A stretch of DNA of 64,000 nt, taken from the NCBI GenBank assembly GCA_031308135.1, contig JAHLJT010009436.1:135724950-135788949 (forward strand), read 5' to 3'. The stretch comes from Acheta domesticus (lineage: Eukaryota; Arthropoda; Insecta; Orthoptera; Gryllidae). The notes beneath the pieces are model-generated. The model made no database searches, was not told where the DNA came from, and saw only the letters and a list, made by a program, of their open reading frames with translations. Positions 1 through 12,728 of this stretch are shown here, piece after piece (the first letter of the stretch is position 1; every line of letters begins with the position of its first letter). The position numbers and the translations under genes were made by a program.

Positions 1-2330
1 AAGTGTATATCAAACACAAGAAGTGTTAGCACTTTAAATAATAAAATACCCTTTGACAAATTCGAATTCATCAGTATATGATTAATAACAAATAATGAAA
101 AACTGCCTTTATTATTTAATTTTATGAAATTAAAACTGTTGTAGAACCTAAATGAATTGCTTACCTTTATTGATTAAGAAACAGGGTTACATGAGCTACC
201 GAAGCGTAAAAAATCGTTCTTCCGGAAATGCTGTTTTTAATCTTTTATTACATCAACTATCGCAAAGTATCAGAAAAAGTATTAAGTAATTAATAATTAT
301 TACAATCGCTAAACCTTCAGCATAAAAATAGGCCCTTTACCGCATTGCGGGCCTTGCGGGCCCGAACGTTACGCCACTGATTCGTCACTGAAAACTTTTC
401 TAAATGCTGACTCTTATTGCTTAATTTATTATTTGAAAATTAACACATTGATTTTAAATAAATTAGAAATGTTAAGTAATTACCGTGATGTTCTTTTTGA
501 ATTTTCCGAGATTCGAATAACTCAACAATATTAACTTTTTTCCGGGCAATTTTTATTGGTTTTGCATTTTAACGTGTAGGTATTCTGCGGTCATTACGTA
601 AAAAGACGGGAATGAATTGGTTATATGAAATTTTGACTTCCAATCAATTATGTTTTATTTGTAATTTGTATACGAATTTCTAAGAGCTGTCTAATACGTC
701 CGTGACACTCTTGTCCCTGTAATATTGTTTACTTAAAAGAAGTAAATAAAAGTACAACCCCTTGGCCACGTTGTTCTGTGTATTTGGCAAACGAGATCTA
801 TAATGAGTACATTTTAAATACTTATTGAGATATAATTACCATGAATCTTAATATTTTTCGAACGACATTTTTTGATTTCAATGCAAATTATCGACAGGAA
901 GAAATACGCCTTTTTATTACCTCGTAGTTCTCTCTAGTTCTTTGTATTTTATAATTACTGTTTCAATTTTGTTAAATTCGTGAAATGTACATAAATAGCG
1001 TTGTTATATTACATTTAACGATATAGACTATATCGTTTAATGTAATACTACAACAACACTCTTCACGTTCTAACAATCTTATCAAATAAGAAAATTTTGA
1101 TCTGAAATTGTTAAACGCGGAGTTGCCTTCTCATGATCTTTTAACCATAAAAATCATGTAGAGAACACGTTTCTCCTAAACTGAGGATTTATTTTTAATC
1201 CGAAGTTTTATTATTCTCAAATCACTCTAACGTTGCATAATTCTCGACAACGGGAAAAGATCGCTGGATTTACGAAGTAAGCGACCATTGCATCACCACA
1301 AAAGGAAGTATCTTGTTGGGCATGCCAAGCACTTCTTGAGCGCGGCACTGTCATCTATTCAAAAGGATCGAGTCTCTTATTATCCACTGATTTTTAAATT
1401 GTACTTCTCGTCTCTCAGCAGTTCTTGAGTCAGACACAAATTGGAGACAAATACAATGAATGTTGAAAATGATAATTAGGAAGATGGTCATCTCTTCAAA
1501 AATCAAACCAACAAAACTTTCACACTTCTTGTGTCATGCTGAAAGTGACATTTAAATAAATGTTTGTGGACGCATGAAAAATACTAATTATGAGAATATC
1601 GATACTAATATTATCATTGAATTTAAAATATTAACTAGTAAAAGAAATTAATTGTAACAAATTTGTTCAATAAAATATTGCAATGTTCTCGTTCTCAAAG
1701 CAGCCAACTCGTCTTCTGGCTTAATTGCAATGCACTATTAATCAACCATACCACCTGTTGTTATGGCTTAACTTTAGCGACAGGCGTTTCTTCTTCTGAT
1801 GAAGAATTATAAACTACTGTTTTACTTTCAAGTTACACTTGATAATTTTCTAATAGCATTTAACACTTTATCTTCAATGAAAACAAGACGGCGTTGTGCT
1901 TTTTTGAGGAAACATCGGATTTTGGCCTGAAGTGCATTGGACATCATTAAATTATAATGCCATATTGCCATAGTGAAAAATCTAAGTAAAGTTATTACTC
2001 TAAAACTTCAATTCAGCTGCATTAATATTATTTTCTAATTGCAGATTAGTCGAAGAGGAAATTGAGTACTAAGTCAGTTTTTATTTATTCTTAATGCAGA
2101 CGTATTGTATAAAACTGATTGGCAAGCCTGTATCGTTTTATTTCATTGATGATTTACAGGATTTACCTATTACACATTGTTGTGTGCAGCACCCCAATCA
2201 GTCCCAAACGCGATCAAAACATTTACAAGCATCGATCTTTGAAATTTAATAGGGGTCTAGTTCATTTATTTCCTATTATCTATTCACGAATTCCGAATCT
2301 TGCCTTTTAAGAAAGCAGGTATTTAATCAC
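1..2330. other. AT-rich intergenic DNA, no gene seen
   Basis: AT-rich sequence with only short chance reading frames. The one structured item is the near-perfect inverted repeat listed separately at 1008-1046. No splice-framed exon, transposase remnant or RNA gene was recognised. Confidence 0.6.
1008..1046. repeat. Inverted repeat with 19-bp arms and 1-base loop
   Basis: The left arm (1008-1026) and right arm (1028-1046) are reverse complements with a single mismatch, separated by one base. Flanking bases keep partial symmetry for about ten more positions. It looks like a small foldback element or a cruciform-forming palindrome. No target-site duplication was identified. Confidence 0.7.
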
Positions 2331-2790
2331 CGCCGAGGCGGGAAATGATTTGTGAAAAGAATGACTCGACGGAGTTTGAACGACCTCAACTGTCGGACAG
2401 TGCTCGCCGCATTGCGTAAACTGTCCTTCAACGTGATATGCGGGTAAACGTCTGGGGGTAGAAGACCTCGCTATAGCTGCCATTAGGTAAACGTCTGGTA
2501 GCTTGTCTGCTGCCAAATGCGGGATATACTAGTTAATGAACCTCGACATACTTTGAGGAAACGCGCATACTTCCTATAGCGCGAATGCCACTGAGAAAGG
2601 ATCTGGAAAGTGCCGGGCATATTTTTGCCAATGAGGTAGGTCCAAAAACCCAAAGGTAACTTGAGATGTCTGGGCTTCACGATCCGAGTCGAACGCTCTC
2701 ATTGAATGGCTCCATTCTGCAAAGACGTATAAATGATAACGTCTAGGACGGTGTTTGAGAAACAAGGAAGACAGATTGTGCTAAAGCAGT
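2331..2790. other. GC-richer unexplained segment
   Basis: This segment is clearly richer in G and C than the surrounding AT-rich DNA and contains a short direct repeat (GGTAAACGTCTGG near 2441 and 2487). It resembles an old transposable-element fragment, but no terminal repeats or protein homology were recognised, and the open frames on the minus strand are short and overlapping. Confidence 0.3.
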
Positions 2791-3159
2791 AGCTGGCTTT
2801 TAGGATACTTTAACAAAATGAATGATCAGTGTGACAAATTACACTGGTTTGCAAATTTTAACTTTTTGGCTAGGGTTTTTATTTTAATCGGTTAATAACT
2901 ATGTGATTATGCGGAATGTAAATTTGAAATCCATTTTGCTCCATTACGTGTCAGTTTTATACAATATAAGAAATAATAAAAGTATTTTTACTTCCCACTT
3001 AAATACATTTATTTTTAAAATACAATAAAAAATATTTAATAGAAACAATATTTGAGCACTGTGTTCATGTAATCTTATTTATTTGAACATTAATAACATT
3101 TTCTAATTCATTTTTTCAAAAAAAAACTCGTTTAGATTTACTTATGTGAAAAATATTTT

Positions 3160-4085
3160 TTCATCTCTTGTCAGTGATTAGCAATAGTCTGCTAACGCAC
3201 ATTCCATCTTCCCTGATAACGCTGTTCTATCTTCTTGATTTCTTGGTGAAATCTTTCACCCTTCTCCTCACTGACACAACCAAGATTTTCTGGAAAAAGA
3301 TCCAAGTGAGAGTGAAGGAAATGTACCTCAACACTCTTACTATATCCTTGTTGTCTAAACTTTTCAAGCTTATTTTTTATAATCTTTGTGATTTCCTACG
3401 AAGATTTCAATAACTTCCTTGAAAGTCGTCATGCTTGTTTTCCGGTCTGTGTCATTGTGCCTTCAAATATTGTATCTTTTTTCAACTCCCTTATCTGGGG
3501 TCCAACAAATATTCCGTCTTTTTGCATTAGATATTCCTGGAGAACTGTTGAAACTTCTTGACGTCCTCTTTTTGAACTGGATCTGAGTCACTGCATTTGA
3601 CCACAGAGTTTATTTCAGTCTGGAGATGATTCATTTCCAAATGTTTCTGATGGAGAAAGCACAGGAAAACCTGGATGAGCGACTGGCCTTTTTGTTGACA
3701 AGAGATTTGAATAACCGATATTTTCAGATTTTTTGTATTGTAGTCTGCAACGTCACATACACAAAAATAATAATCTACAAGATTTCTCGTCTCATGCCAA
3801 ATCATCGGAACAGCAAAAAGCATGCAAATTTTCTTCCCTTGACTCCATTTCCTATTGTTCAACACAAATATGACACACTTTTTTGGAAGCCCACTTTCTT
3901 TCCAGATCTCCTAGTTTCATACCAAAGTAGACATGGTATGCCTTTTTCACAAAGTTTGTGATGTTCCGTCTTCCTTTTCTGCCACAAAACTACCACAAAT
4001 GTGACAAAATATATCCGGATAATTTTGACATTTTCTGGAAGGTATCATTTCAAACGACACACATCGAACAAATAAAGCGTCCACT
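3160..4085 (-). pseudogene. Broken copy of a dispersed arthropod zinc-motif gene family
   Basis: Read on the minus strand from about 4080 to 3160, translated blocks occur in a fixed order: a CHICG cysteine block (near 4010), a block with AYHVYFGMKLGD (near 3920), a KVCHICVEQ cysteine block (near 3870), PMIWHETRNLVDYYFC (near 3790), a DGIFVGPQIRELKKD block (near 3500) and HFLHSHLDLFPENLG (near 3290) followed by GERFHQEIKKIEQRYQGRW (near 3215). I recognise this order from a multicopy arthropod family of unknown function, probably mobile-element associated. At least two stop codons and two frame changes interrupt it, so it is a dead copy. The family assignment rests on memory. Confidence 0.6.
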
Positions 4086-5779
4086 CAGAAATGTAATTGC
4101 TCACTAACTAAAAACTGATAGTATATTCAACAGGAATCAGTGTAAATGTAAGAGAAGAATAGAGTACAGAGAGTATAGTTGTACCGAAAACTGTAACACT
4201 AGAGCGTGGTCGGGGAGTATTGGGGGAAAATCTGTACTGTCTCTACCTGCTAATTACTGCTGGTATAATGGAAGTGAATATATTTGCTTCTAGGCCACTA
4301 CCTAATGAAATGAGCAGAAATGAAATGTGCAGAAATATCAAACATCATGATAAGACACTTATTTCAGAAAGCTTTTCCGATTCCATCGCGGCCATCACCA
4401 AGGTTGTAATTAATAAGACATAATTAAAATTAGAAATGATACTTCTTAATTAGATACAATTAGAAGCTAGTAAATTAACAGAAATTTAAAGTTGTTCGCC
4501 ACTTCACAACATCACGAAAATCATAACGTTATCTTTCAGGGTTTTATTTCAAAATATATTTAAACGTTTTTCGAGTATCCCTTAAAATGCTTCTGCGCGA
4601 TTCTAGAGGCCCAAAGAACATTAAATGTGCCAGATGCATGCAATGTAAAGATACACATGGTTCTAACGTTCTTCTTTGCATCACTGTACAGGCTAATTTC
4701 GGAGACGAATTTGTTATCATTGAGGGTAATATTAGATAATTTTCAATATACTAATATAATTTCGTAATTAGCAGACTCGTGTAGTTGTTAAAAGGTTTAT
4801 TTCACTGATGATCCAGTTTCTTTATTTTTTTGTATACTCACCTTTATCCGTTTCGTCCTCTACGGCCCATGAGATGGCGTGGTCCAGCATCAGATTGTCG
4901 AAACTATTCAAACAAGAAGAACGTTTTTGTGCCAACACCATCTTAATGTTAGGAACGTTATCTCTAGAACACACCTAGACACATAATCGTACGCAGATAA
5001 ATACTCACAGTCAGAGATTCGAAACTGGGGCCTTTAAAATCAGCGTACTTAGGGAGCTCCTTCCCTCAACCTCTGGTGAATCGAGAACAAATACAAGTAC
5101 AACCATAAAAATGATTTAAATACCTATAGTTAATTGAGTACTATCAAATGTATTTCTGGGCGTTATGACTGTGAATACTGTGAGATTTCTCAGTAGTGTA
5201 ACCTGGGATGACTATGAGACAAAGATTTTCAAATTGAATTTGTATTTCTGGCGGGTAAATATTGTGTTAACGTTTCCCAAGCCGGAATCGATAAGCTAAA
5301 TGATAAAGGAATTACGGAGAAATGTATAAAACGAATATGTTTTGTGTCTCTTTACTCTCTATATTGCTACCATTACATGCACTTTTCATACAATGTTAGG
5401 AAGATTTGCCCGCAAAACCCATGTTAAACTTGGAAGATGTGGAGGAAAGGAATTGTAATTATTGCTTATAATAATTCCTTCTTATAATAGTTTATGCATT
5501 TTCTATTTATAACATTTTATCACGAACCGGTTACAGTAAGTGGAATTTACATGATGACATTGGTTCAGTATTTTTTTCTTTGACATTCTGTGGATAATAA
5601 ATAATGTGATCAACAATGTTAACGACATACGTGCATAAGTTAGAAAGCCGATAGAAAGTATCCTCCTGGTTGGTTAAGTACACCGGTTAATGTTCTGGAG
5701 AAGTTGTTATCGATTCATAGGGAAGCAGAACAATAAATTGGCATTTCATGTAATATTCAGATGTTTTTTCATAAAATCA
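4086..5779. other. Intergenic DNA, nothing recognised
   Basis: AT-rich sequence with no supportable exon, element end or RNA gene. The short open frame at 4220-4423 has no recognisable content. Confidence 0.5.
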
Positions 5780-7372
5780 ACTAGTGGTGCTACAGAATGG
5801 CACAGACTTTCCCGTATTAGTTTTCTATTTTCTAGGCTCTTCGCTAGCTATTCGGAATTGCCACATACTCTTTCTTGCCAGCTACCATCTATCATCGCCA
5901 AAAGTACATTTTTTTGTCATTTTCTTAATTTTTCGGTTTCCTATTGGTAGAACAGAAACATTAATTTTAGAATATTAAAGAACACAAAAACCTAGCCGTA
6001 AATGGCAATTTTCTTTTAAAAATTATGTGCCGTTTAAGAGAAAATGGCGTTTTAGCACTACTAAAAATGCGAAATTTGAAGTTCATTTTCACAGAAAATG
6101 TTTGAGTTTTCAAAATACTTTATTTGAAGTTATTTGAAGCACTTACACTCACAAATATAATATTCTTTACAAATTGCTGATAATGTGCATATTAAAGATG
6201 TGAGAGATCATTCAAAAAATTTATATTTATATAATTTTTGAAAAAAAAACAAAAAAAACTCAAAATAAACTTCACGCTATACTAAAGAGTGTAATTAGCA
6301 CTACCCGTTACAAAAGTTTCAAGAAAAAAATTGCAGCCATATATGAGAAAATGGCGTTTGAGCATTTCTGAAAATGCCGAAATTTGAGCTTCTTTTCACA
6401 GAAAACGGTAGTGTTTTCGAGAAACTTTACTTGACATTATTTAAAGCATATATACTCGTAAGTATAATAATGTAAAAAAATCGCCGATAATGTAAATATT
6501 AACGACGTGAGAGACAAGTAAAAAAATTTACATTTTTGTAATTTTTGAAAAAACCAACCGATAGACCAAAATGGCTTTTATGTCATTGATAGAGTACATT
6601 TACCACTACCTCTACGAAAGGTTTAAAGAAAAAATTTGGAGCCGTTTTTGAGAAAATTTTGTTTTTGTAATTTTTTAAAATTGCACATATTGCACGAAAA
6701 CTACCAAAATTGTGAAAAACATTTACATGACCTTTATTAAAGAACTCAATATGCGGAACAAATTTTATTTGAAGAAAAAATCTCTATCTTCAATTTTGTA
6801 GTTGGAGAAAAACGCCGAAAAAATTGCAAACTTTCACAATTTTCGAAAATTCAGAGCTGTTCGTGAAAATCGGACCCATGCCATGTTAAAAAGTGTATTT
6901 TACTCTATACAAGAAGTTGAAAGAAAAAATTTGGAGCGGTTTTTGAGAAAATTTTGAAAATCCCGGGGGGCCTTCATATAAAGTACCCCCAAATTTTGAA
7001 GAATCTTTTTCAAAATCTCAAAGCTTCGACTAGAATCAGATCGACCGGGGAATATCTATTTTGGAAGAAATCGTGGTTTAGGCGCTAGCAGTGTTCACAG
7101 ACGGACAGACAGACGGACGGACGGACGGACGTTTTCCTTTCAATTGGGTTTTCGGTATCAAGGACGTAGTAAACAGGGTTTCTGGCTACACCACGTGTTA
7201 GGGAATTTTTTTTCTTAATTTAGCAACTGGTTTTATCCACTTATTCGTTTTCACGGCCCGGCAATTAATTTTTTTTCCGCCGAAAATTGGCCATTTTTTC
7301 GCGCAGCATTACATAACTTTCCCTATATTACGTATATCACTCCGTGTATACGTACGTATACGGGAAAGTAAC
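5780..7372 (+). mobile_element. Dispersed 1.5-1.6 kb repeat, copy 1 (plus orientation)
   Basis: One end is ACTAGTGGTGCTACAGAATG and the other, near 7372, reads CGTACGTATACGGGAAAGT. The interior has several degenerate modules (poly-T, CAAAAACGGC-like, AATTTTTTCTT-like) and a (GACG)n-like run at 7089-7123. The same ends and module order recur near 24275-25784 in the opposite orientation and in shorter form elsewhere in the window. No coding capacity is visible, so it is non-autonomous or non-coding. The superfamily is unknown. Confidence 0.65.
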
Positions 7373-7794
7373 AAGTGTTGCGAGCATTGTATTTTTATTT
7401 ACGATGCAATCCCCTAAAATTACGCTACATCTGAAACCCACGAAGTCTGAGGAAATGTGCACCGAGTGATTTGTTGTTGGACGACATATCGAATTTCTAA
7501 AAGAAAAAAATAGAAAAAAGGTGTATTAGATCGCATACATCGTAATACAATTATAGGTCTGATTTTGCTTGATGTCCGACAACAAGCAGCATTGTTATAA
7601 GATCATATCTTTATTTTATGCTCCATCAGAAGAAAGAGAAGAAAACCCGCTCCGTACTATTTTATTTCAGCTATGTTCTGCGTGATCCACGATTCCCTTG
7701 ATTCCCCTGAATTCGCCAAAGCATCGCTCGATACTTTCCCGCTTTCAATCAGGAGAAGGCAGGGTCTCCCCCCCCCCCCCCACCTCCGTTCATG
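7373..7794. other. Intergenic DNA with a long C run
   Basis: Nothing coding was recognised. An uninterrupted run of about 14 C residues lies near 7770-7783, just upstream of a CpG-rich patch. Confidence 0.4.
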
Positions 7795-7975
7795 ACCTAG
7801 TGGGCGCGTGGCCGTGAGCGGGCGGCGGTCGCTGCTGCAGCTGGGCGCGCGCAACCAGTTTGGTGCAGATTGCGGAATCCGCTGGCTGCGATCCGTGACG
7901 TCACGGCCAGCTGATCGCCCGGGTGCCCTTTGTCCTCCTCTCTGTATGACGCGCCGGGGCATGGCGGCCGATCGA
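7795..7975. promoter_or_regulatory. CpG-rich patch with CRE-like palindrome
   Basis: A GC- and CpG-rich patch in AT-rich surroundings. It includes the CRE-type palindrome TGACGTCA near 7898. It may be an upstream promoter or an unmethylated island. A 136-codon frame crosses it (7808-8218) but starts with GTG and has no recognisable domain, so I do not call a gene. Confidence 0.3.
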
Positions 7976-8849
7976 AAAACAAATTATTTCATGGGCGATG
8001 AGTCTCCAAGCCAAGGAAGGAATTCCACATATGGTGTTCTCCTAAGAAGAGATATTCAGAGCGTTTCTCGTAAGAGGAGAATCTCAGAGCGTTATCTTCA
8101 AGGTTATCCAACATTTCGATTACAAGTGTCGCTTTATACAAAGGAACTTCAACTTAGTAACAGTGGGATTTGTAGGGACGGAAGGCTTATCTTTTTAATT
8201 ATGAATTTTGGTGTATGATGCACGGGAAATTTTGAGTTATTTGCTTTGCAGCTGCACAGAATTATTATGGATATTCATTAAAACAGAAAGGTACAATACC
8301 AGTTGTCAATCTTACGACTGAATATGAAATAGAAGTGAGATTTAAATTCCTCGAATCTCTACAATCCTTCATACATAAAATACTACAAATTACTCCAATC
8401 AACTATTTGTTTTATAGTTGATTGTCAAGTATAAAACAAATTGACAATCTTGCTACGAATGTCAAAATTATTAAGAAAAACAGTTCTACTTTATATATTT
8501 TTCTTTGTATTCTTTCATAAAATATCCTTTCTGATAATAAAATATTAGTTAAGGAATTTGTTTTGTTACTTTACAATTCAGAGTGGAACACGTAAAAGGA
8601 TAGTTAAAGGAAGAGAAAGGACGAAACTACCGATCAGAGCATCCGGCCGCTAGAATTCTCTTGCAAGCAGCGGCTGAATTCAACCTAGCCATCTAATTAG
8701 TGTCGAAAATCCTGCCACCGTTGGGACTGAATCCTAGGATCTCCCTGGCAGAGGCTCTGCAGTGACATCAATGGATACCCTGAGCCACATTAGCCGGTGT
8801 AAGTTGTTGTAAGACAATGCAATGCTTGTTAAATAAACAAGAAAATTGT

Positions 8850-9030
8850 GGAGCGCCGGCCCCACGTGCGTTTGTCGTCCCATCGCAAGGGGGTCGGTGG
8901 GCGGGCGGGGAAGCACGCGACCGCGAAACCACCTGCCTTGAGGAAGGCCGACGGCTCCTGACGTCTGCGCCCCCCCCCCCACCACGCCGCGCCCGCGAGA
9001 GACAGAAAGATCGACCTGCATGTCCTCTTA
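8850..9030. promoter_or_regulatory. GC-rich patch, possible CpG island
   Basis: Short CpG-rich stretch with GGGCGGGCGGGG (near 8897) and a C10 run (near 8971), containing overlapping chance frames on both strands. It could be a remnant CpG island or a regulatory element. No transcript structure can be inferred. Confidence 0.25.
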
Positions 9031-9150
9031 GGCACGGGGGAAGGTCACGCGTTCTTTACTTTATTTGCTCTTTTACGCGCTTTGCGTCAACTCAGTGCAC
9101 ATACCATGCAAACAGTACTCTCTCTGTATCATCCCCTCACTCACTTGTAT

Positions 9151-9172
9151 TCTCTCTCTCTCTCTCTCTCTC
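9151..9172. repeat. (TC)n microsatellite
   Basis: Eleven uninterrupted TC units immediately upstream of the Tigger-type element. Confidence 0.9.
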
Positions 9173-9183
9173 AATTACATGTA

Positions 9184-10072
9184 CAGTAATCCCTGGACAT
9201 CTGCGAATTCGCTATTCGCGAGTTTCGAACAGTCGCGATTAGAGAAATGCTACCGATTTCAACATTCGCGAGTGCGTCTTTTGGTAGTACTACATTTTTT
9301 TAAGTGAGCACATTTCATTTCCTTTATCAGCGTCATCTCGGAAACGAACTCACCAGACACCGGAGCTCAAATTTTCACGTTCTGCAAATGTGTCAAAGTT
9401 GGAATGTCAATTCTCATTTAACAACAATTGTAAAATAATTCGTTTCAGTTGCATAAAATAGGAGATAGGGTTTCCGCCACACGAACAGAAAAGCCATTCA
9501 GGATCTATGCACTCTCATTATAATGACCTCACTGAAGAGGAGCTTCGGGAAATCATTAGCGAAGAAAACCTTCTCGAACGTAATTATGTAGTAACGGAAG
9601 CGAAACTGCATCCTGCGTCAGTGTCAAAAACTGGTAATGACGGTCCAAAACTTCAACAAGCTCTGGTGGAAAGAGCATTCGAACATGTTCCCAATATGTA
9701 AATCATTTCGAAATTGAGAAATAGAAGCAGCAACTCTTCCATACGAAGTATTTGGGTACTTGAACAACGAGGAGGAGATGAATCAAAAACATTACCGAAT
9801 TTTGTATCCCATCACTTTCAACTTCGAAAACTTTTAAATATTGTTTTATGTCTTCTCTTTTGGATGTTAATTGTTAATTCTGTTTGTAGTAGCACTTGCC
9901 CAGTTCTTCTGCAATTGCTTTTCAGATATTTTTCTTTCTTTTCTGAACAGTTTTTCAATATTGAGGAACCTAACCCTCCTTTCTTCATTAAAAGATAGAC
10001 TCAACATTCGCGGATTTGACATTTGCCATGCTTTTTGAGAACATAACTCTCGCGAATGTTGAGGAATTACTG
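9184..10072 (+). mobile_element. pogo/Tigger-type DNA transposon relic, 889 bp
   Basis: The left terminus CAGTAATCCCTGGACATCTG and the reverse complement of the right terminus, CAGTAATTCCTCAACATTCG, form imperfect terminal inverted repeats. Both ends are flanked by TA (9182-9183 and 10073-10074), the target duplication of Tc1/mariner-pogo elements. GCGAATGTT-like motifs recur just inside both ends. The interior carries an acidic frame (9507-9701, LTEEELREIISEE) that could be a transposase C-terminal remnant. It is far too short to encode a transposase, so the copy is internally deleted and inactive. Confidence 0.7.
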
Positions 10073-10610
10073 TAAACATTCTCATAAACACAAATACACT
10101 CACGCACTCGTACTTACACGTAATTCTGGCGTTCGTACTCCTTTCTTTCTTTCTTTTCTTGAATGCACACACGATTGCTTCGTAAATAATTCTTTTTACA
10201 TTCTGTTTGCACACACGCATGCAATCAGGATTACATCCTCTCTGCCACTATATCGGAGCTCATGGCTGGAGTTAGTGAATATGAGATTCGTGCCGCAGAA
10301 TTACGTTAAAATGTTCAAGATGAGTTGAAATCGTATTCAGTGATTGTGTAAGTGATTAACAGCAGTGCAATTAATTATGATTGTTTTATGTTACCAAGAG
10401 CTTTCCGCAACCGTCCGAACATCTTTTCAGTTCGCTATATCATTTCAGGGATTATTAATATTTAATAAGTATCTTTCAGATTCGGTTCATCTGTTATTTC
10501 ACTCTTCCATTACATTTGATTGCCTCACTGCAATTGTATTTTCACTTCCCCATGAGGTTTTCACGTCTCTCGTTCTTGGCAAGTTTCGTTTTCGGTAATA
10601 TGGTGAAAGA

Positions 10611-10873
10611 CATCGGCGGATCCGAGGGGAGGGGGACATGGGGGTCACGGCCCCCCTGGCCATCCCCCCCTCCAAAGGCATAGAGTTTTCTTTACCTTCC
10701 TTTATTTGGCAAAATTGATTTAAATATGTATTAATGTTCGAATTCTGTAATTATTTAAACAATAATATTGTATATCTACAGTACATAAATAATATACAAT
10801 ATCATTACAAACGTATGTATTATTTAACAAAACATTACGATGCCCCCCATATGATTGGCTGGATCCACTCCTG
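10611..10873 (+). mobile_element. hAT-type MITE, copy A
   Basis: The start (CATCGGCGGATCC) and end (GGATCCACTCCTG) are mutated forms of the CAGTGGCGGATCC inverted ends seen in the copies at 34942 and 35685, and the interior (G-rich head, AT-rich middle with TGTATTATTTAACAAAAC, ATTGGCTGG tail) matches them. Flanking 8-mers no longer agree, so this is an older copy. Confidence 0.6.
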
Positions 10874-11689
10874 GAGAACTGATTGGACACAAAGACAATG
10901 ATTCTTCTTCTTCTTTTCTATGAAATATAATAGACACCTGATATTATAGGAATGTAATTGACACTGTATAGAATTAATGCACAATAAGCCATTGAATGTG
11001 CTGTATGATACTCTCAAATACCATTGTTATTGTCGGTTGCCCTCACTATTATACATGTACCTCACCTAAACATTACTTGCCAATAATAATGACAATTTAA
11101 TAACTTAAAATTCCCGTCTTCCTCGAGCTCTCACTTCAGTTGCTATTTGGCTTGCCAGAACTCCCAAAATCAAATTGAATCATGAGACTTTCCAATGAAA
11201 AGAGGTGACCTCCGACTAATTATTTGCCCTACCACTCTTCATTCCTCCACCAAATCGTATTCATTCATGTAACCACCATCTTCAAATACACAAGCCTTCT
11301 CTCCTACCCACGTATACTACATTCACTCACCATCGGCCACATATTTACGCAGAGGGTACATTTCTCTCCCCTCTCCCTTTCTCTGTTACATTCACTCACT
11401 CACATATGCGTGCGCTTAAATTTACTGTTTTTTTTTTACCACCGACCGAACACCACCGAACGAATAGAAACAAAAATAGAAAAATATTTTGGGCCAATTA
11501 AACAATCACATAAATAACACGAAATGTATAATAATTATTGAAAATTGAAATCACATATTTTCCAACGTGTTCATCCAATAGGGTAAGAATCCTCTTCGGG
11601 GTCAATTTACACAAAAATCTCTTGGTATGTCACAGATTCTCACCGCAATCACTGATCCCATTGTGATACCAAACTCCCAAACGTGCAAA
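10874..11689. other. Intergenic DNA, nothing recognised
   Basis: No exon, RNA gene or element ends recognised. Pyrimidine-rich tracts (for example 11360-11400) produce chance frames. Confidence 0.45.
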
Positions 11690-12010
11690 CACAATCGGAC
11701 GCTATTCCGTTGCGCTATCACCGGCTCGGCTCCCGCCCCACCGCGCGTTGGCGCCATCCCGGCTGCTTGAGCGTCGCGGCGCGGCTCGGCGCCGCGGACG
11801 AAGGTCGCCGGTCGGGCCAGCGATGCCACCCGCCCCCTCTCCACCCGCCCGCGAGTGCGGTCTGCTATCGGAGCCGACGCGGAACCTCGCCGCGTGCCGC
11901 GGTCACTGCACGCCCGCCAGCGCCAGCGCCGCGCCGCAGCGAGAGTCGAATGACACGCCACGTGGGTCGCGCCGCTCCGCGCTCGTCGGCCCACGCGACG
12001 TGGGAAAGTA
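11690..12010. promoter_or_regulatory. CpG island, possible upstream promoter
   Basis: Strongly CpG-rich segment of about 320 bases with overlapping frames in several phases, which marks it as composition-driven rather than coding. Two CACGTGG/CGACGTGG-type E-box-like motifs lie near 11960 and 11997. It sits 1.7 kb upstream of the MYORG-like start codon and could be an alternative promoter or the start of a divergent non-coding transcript. Confidence 0.4.
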
Positions 12011-12728
12011 ATAGGGGCGACCCGCTTTTTATAGTTTGGTGTTTTTTGTGAGTGCCATGTTGGTATTTGGCGTGAAAACTGCATGGAACGGTTCCGAGTG
12101 AGACACGTTTTAGGTTAGGGCGTTTGTCAGGTAGTGCGCGTAACATTACCCGAATGACATGAGCTGAAGTGTGACATTGAATGAAATTAGAATTGTGATT
12201 GCGGGTGTGAGCGTTTAGTTGATGACATTGCAGATAACAGGTGATGAAGTATATGAATTTAAATGACGACCAACTGGATTAGTATCGCATCAAATACAGT
12301 ATGTGCAACTGTAATTGGATATCAACATAACAATGCATTATTCTATCATGTAATGTTTCAACAGGGAATTGTAAAATGGATTAATATGTGATGAATAGTG
12401 ATTGGAGTTTTGAAATGTGAAAGGAGAAAATGGGTTAATCCGTTGCAGTGCTACTCTGTGGAAATTTCTGAATCGTTTAGAAAAGAGACTCGAGGTCAAA
12501 GGTTATCAAGCAAGGAATCGCCAGCAGAATTGCCAAAAGTGATTTTTCTCGGTTTTCCTAAGATAACCCAACTGAAGCATGAGTCATGATCTTCATAAAG
12601 TCTGAAGACAATTGATGTCGCAACGGAAAAGTTATTGACCTCTAGTCGCGTCTAAGGGAGCCACAGGCATCCCTGACGTCCCGCCCAGTGTGCAGCGAAA
12701 ACGGCTCATCGATTCACCTACAACACAG

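Noticed and set aside
7808..8218. 136-codon frame across a CpG-rich patch
   Set aside because: Starts with GTG, no recognisable domain and the composition shifts midway; kept only as a regulatory candidate.
11602..12146. Overlapping frames up to 160 codons on both strands
   Set aside because: Produced by the CpG island; no domain, no consistent splice sites and all frames open at once.
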